This document shows positions 51,857 to 52,398 of a stretch of DNA of 52,398 nt, in pieces. This stretch comes from Actinomycetes bacterium (GTDB lineage: Bacteria; Actinomycetota; Acidimicrobiia; Acidimicrobiales; RAAP-2), in the NCBI GenBank assembly GCA_021798955.1, contig JAJZBK010000020.1:1-52398 (forward strand), given 5' to 3'. A program made the position numbers and the translations under genes. Position 1 is the first letter of the stretch; each line of letters opens with the position of its first letter. The notes beneath the pieces were generated by a model. It had not been told where the DNA came from, searched no databases, and saw only the letters and a list, made by a program, of their open reading frames with translations.

Positions 51857-52141
51857 TCACTCCCGCAGGAGCTGACGACGCCTGGTGTACTCGTCCTCGT
51901 CGATCTCGCCGCGGGCGAAACGCTCGTCGAGCACGCGGAGCGCCTGGTCGGCGCCGTCACCCTGTGGCGGGCCCGGCGGGTAGGGCGAGCCCGGCGGGTA
52001 CGGCACGTGGCGCTCACGGACGGCGCGCACCACGAGCACCACAGCCGTGACGACGGCGCCCCACACGAGCACCATGAAGACGCCCATGAACACCCACGCG
52101 CCCCACCCCCAACCGCTTCCGTCCCATCCGTAGCCGGGCAT
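51857..52141 (-). CDS. SHOCT-domain small membrane protein
   Basis: The 94-residue protein has a Gly/Trp-rich start, one membrane helix (FMVLVWGAVVTAVVLVVRAV), a Pro-rich linker and a C-terminal SHOCT motif (ALRVLDERFARGEIDEDEYT). SHOCT is a short oligomerisation motif found at the ends of many bacterial membrane proteins. The ATG at 52141 follows gaggaggtgcgtgcg. Function is unknown. Confidence 0.85.
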   Translation of the reverse strand: MPGYGWDGSGWGWGAWVFMGVFMVLVWGAVVTAVVLVVRAVRERHVPYPPGSPYPPGPPQGDGADQALRVLDERFARGEIDEDEYTRRRQLLRE

Positions 52142-52263
52142 CGCACGCACCTCCTCGACGCGATCCACCCAACACCCTTCGGGCTCGGCGAGGTAGGGCC
52201 GAAGGTCACCGTCAGCGCGGTGGCAGGGTCCGTCGGTGCCGTACAGGTCCGTCGGTGGCGTAC

Positions 52264-52398
52264 GGGTCAGGCGGGTCAGGCGGGTCAGGCGGGTCAGGCG
52301 GGTCAGGCGGGTCAGGCGGGTCAGGCGGGTCAGGCGGGTCAGGCGGGTCAGGCGGGTCAGGCGGGTCAGGCGGGTCAGGCGGGTCAGGCGGGTCAGGC
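52264..52398. repeat. 9-bp tandem array, fifteen copies, running off the window
   Basis: The unit gggtcaggc repeats without change from 52264 to the last base of the window, so the true length is unknown. It lies about 120 bp upstream of the SHOCT gene start. The same word with one change (gcgggtcgg) occurs three times at 16681-16707. Confidence 0.97.

Overview
The window is a GC-rich chromosomal segment from an actinobacterium. The signs are a WhiB-family regulator (C11/C34/C37/C43 and GIWGG), an F420-type DDN nitroreductase, many GTG starts, start-stop overlaps inside operons, and a class A RNase P RNA. The 42-residue [11 protein letters not shown] propeller repeats and the many leaderless genes would fit the Acidimicrobiia, but that placement is inference.

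Layout. 1-343: remnants of two unrelated insertion sequences (IS21 IstB, IS256). 573-9610: a membrane GAF-PAS-GGDEF-EAL protein, aldose epimerase, SurE, an alpha/beta-hydrolase-fold protein, an ArfB-like release factor, an SDR, a Mug-type DNA glycosylase, a DUF4031 protein and a DDN-family enzyme. 9655-13660: a three-gene export cassette (TasA/CalY-like protein, double-LamG surface protein, ER/archaeal-type signal peptidase). 14063-20176: thiolase, an AlkA-type glycosylase, a PAS protein, a divergent MarR/MFS efflux pair with a clear operator, and a low-molecular-weight phosphatase. 20366-26136: a redox-repair block with an AhpD-like protein, thioredoxin, MsrB, SSB, the DUF3501/Fe-S/rubrerythrin trio and a Fur/PerR regulator. 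26429-31360: a glycerol-3-phosphate operon (GlpD, AGPS-like flavoprotein, FGGY kinase). 31473-35627: MoxR, DUF58 and transglutaminase/TgpA. 35557-42796: FAD reductase, MBL-fold hydrolase, acyl-CoA synthetase, exonuclease VII (both subunits), enoyl-CoA hydratase and a DsrE-like protein. 42947-43330: RNase P RNA. 43369-46861: TetR, a histidine phosphatase, a zinc-ribbon protein, a Nudix hydrolase, WhiB and a small membrane protein. 46866-50477: a propeller/CAP-domain surface protein split by an intact insertion sequence. 50672-52398: an HDAC-family deacetylase, a SHOCT protein and a 9-bp repeat array that runs off the window.

Three things stand out. First, a 1,928-bp insertion sequence (47021-48948) has inverted ends and a perfect 10-bp target duplication. 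Removing it and one duplication restores a 558-codon reading frame. Its single gene joins a DUF4338 (Druantia DruA-like) domain to an ISAs1-type DDE transposase. Second, at least thirteen genes carry a -10-like hexamer (NANNNT) six or seven bases before the start codon, so leaderless transcription seems routine here and can be used to choose starts. Third, short tandem repeats are unusually dense, and many lie at gene ends or between convergent genes. A perfect 44-bp palindrome separates rubrerythrin from its Fe-S partner gene.
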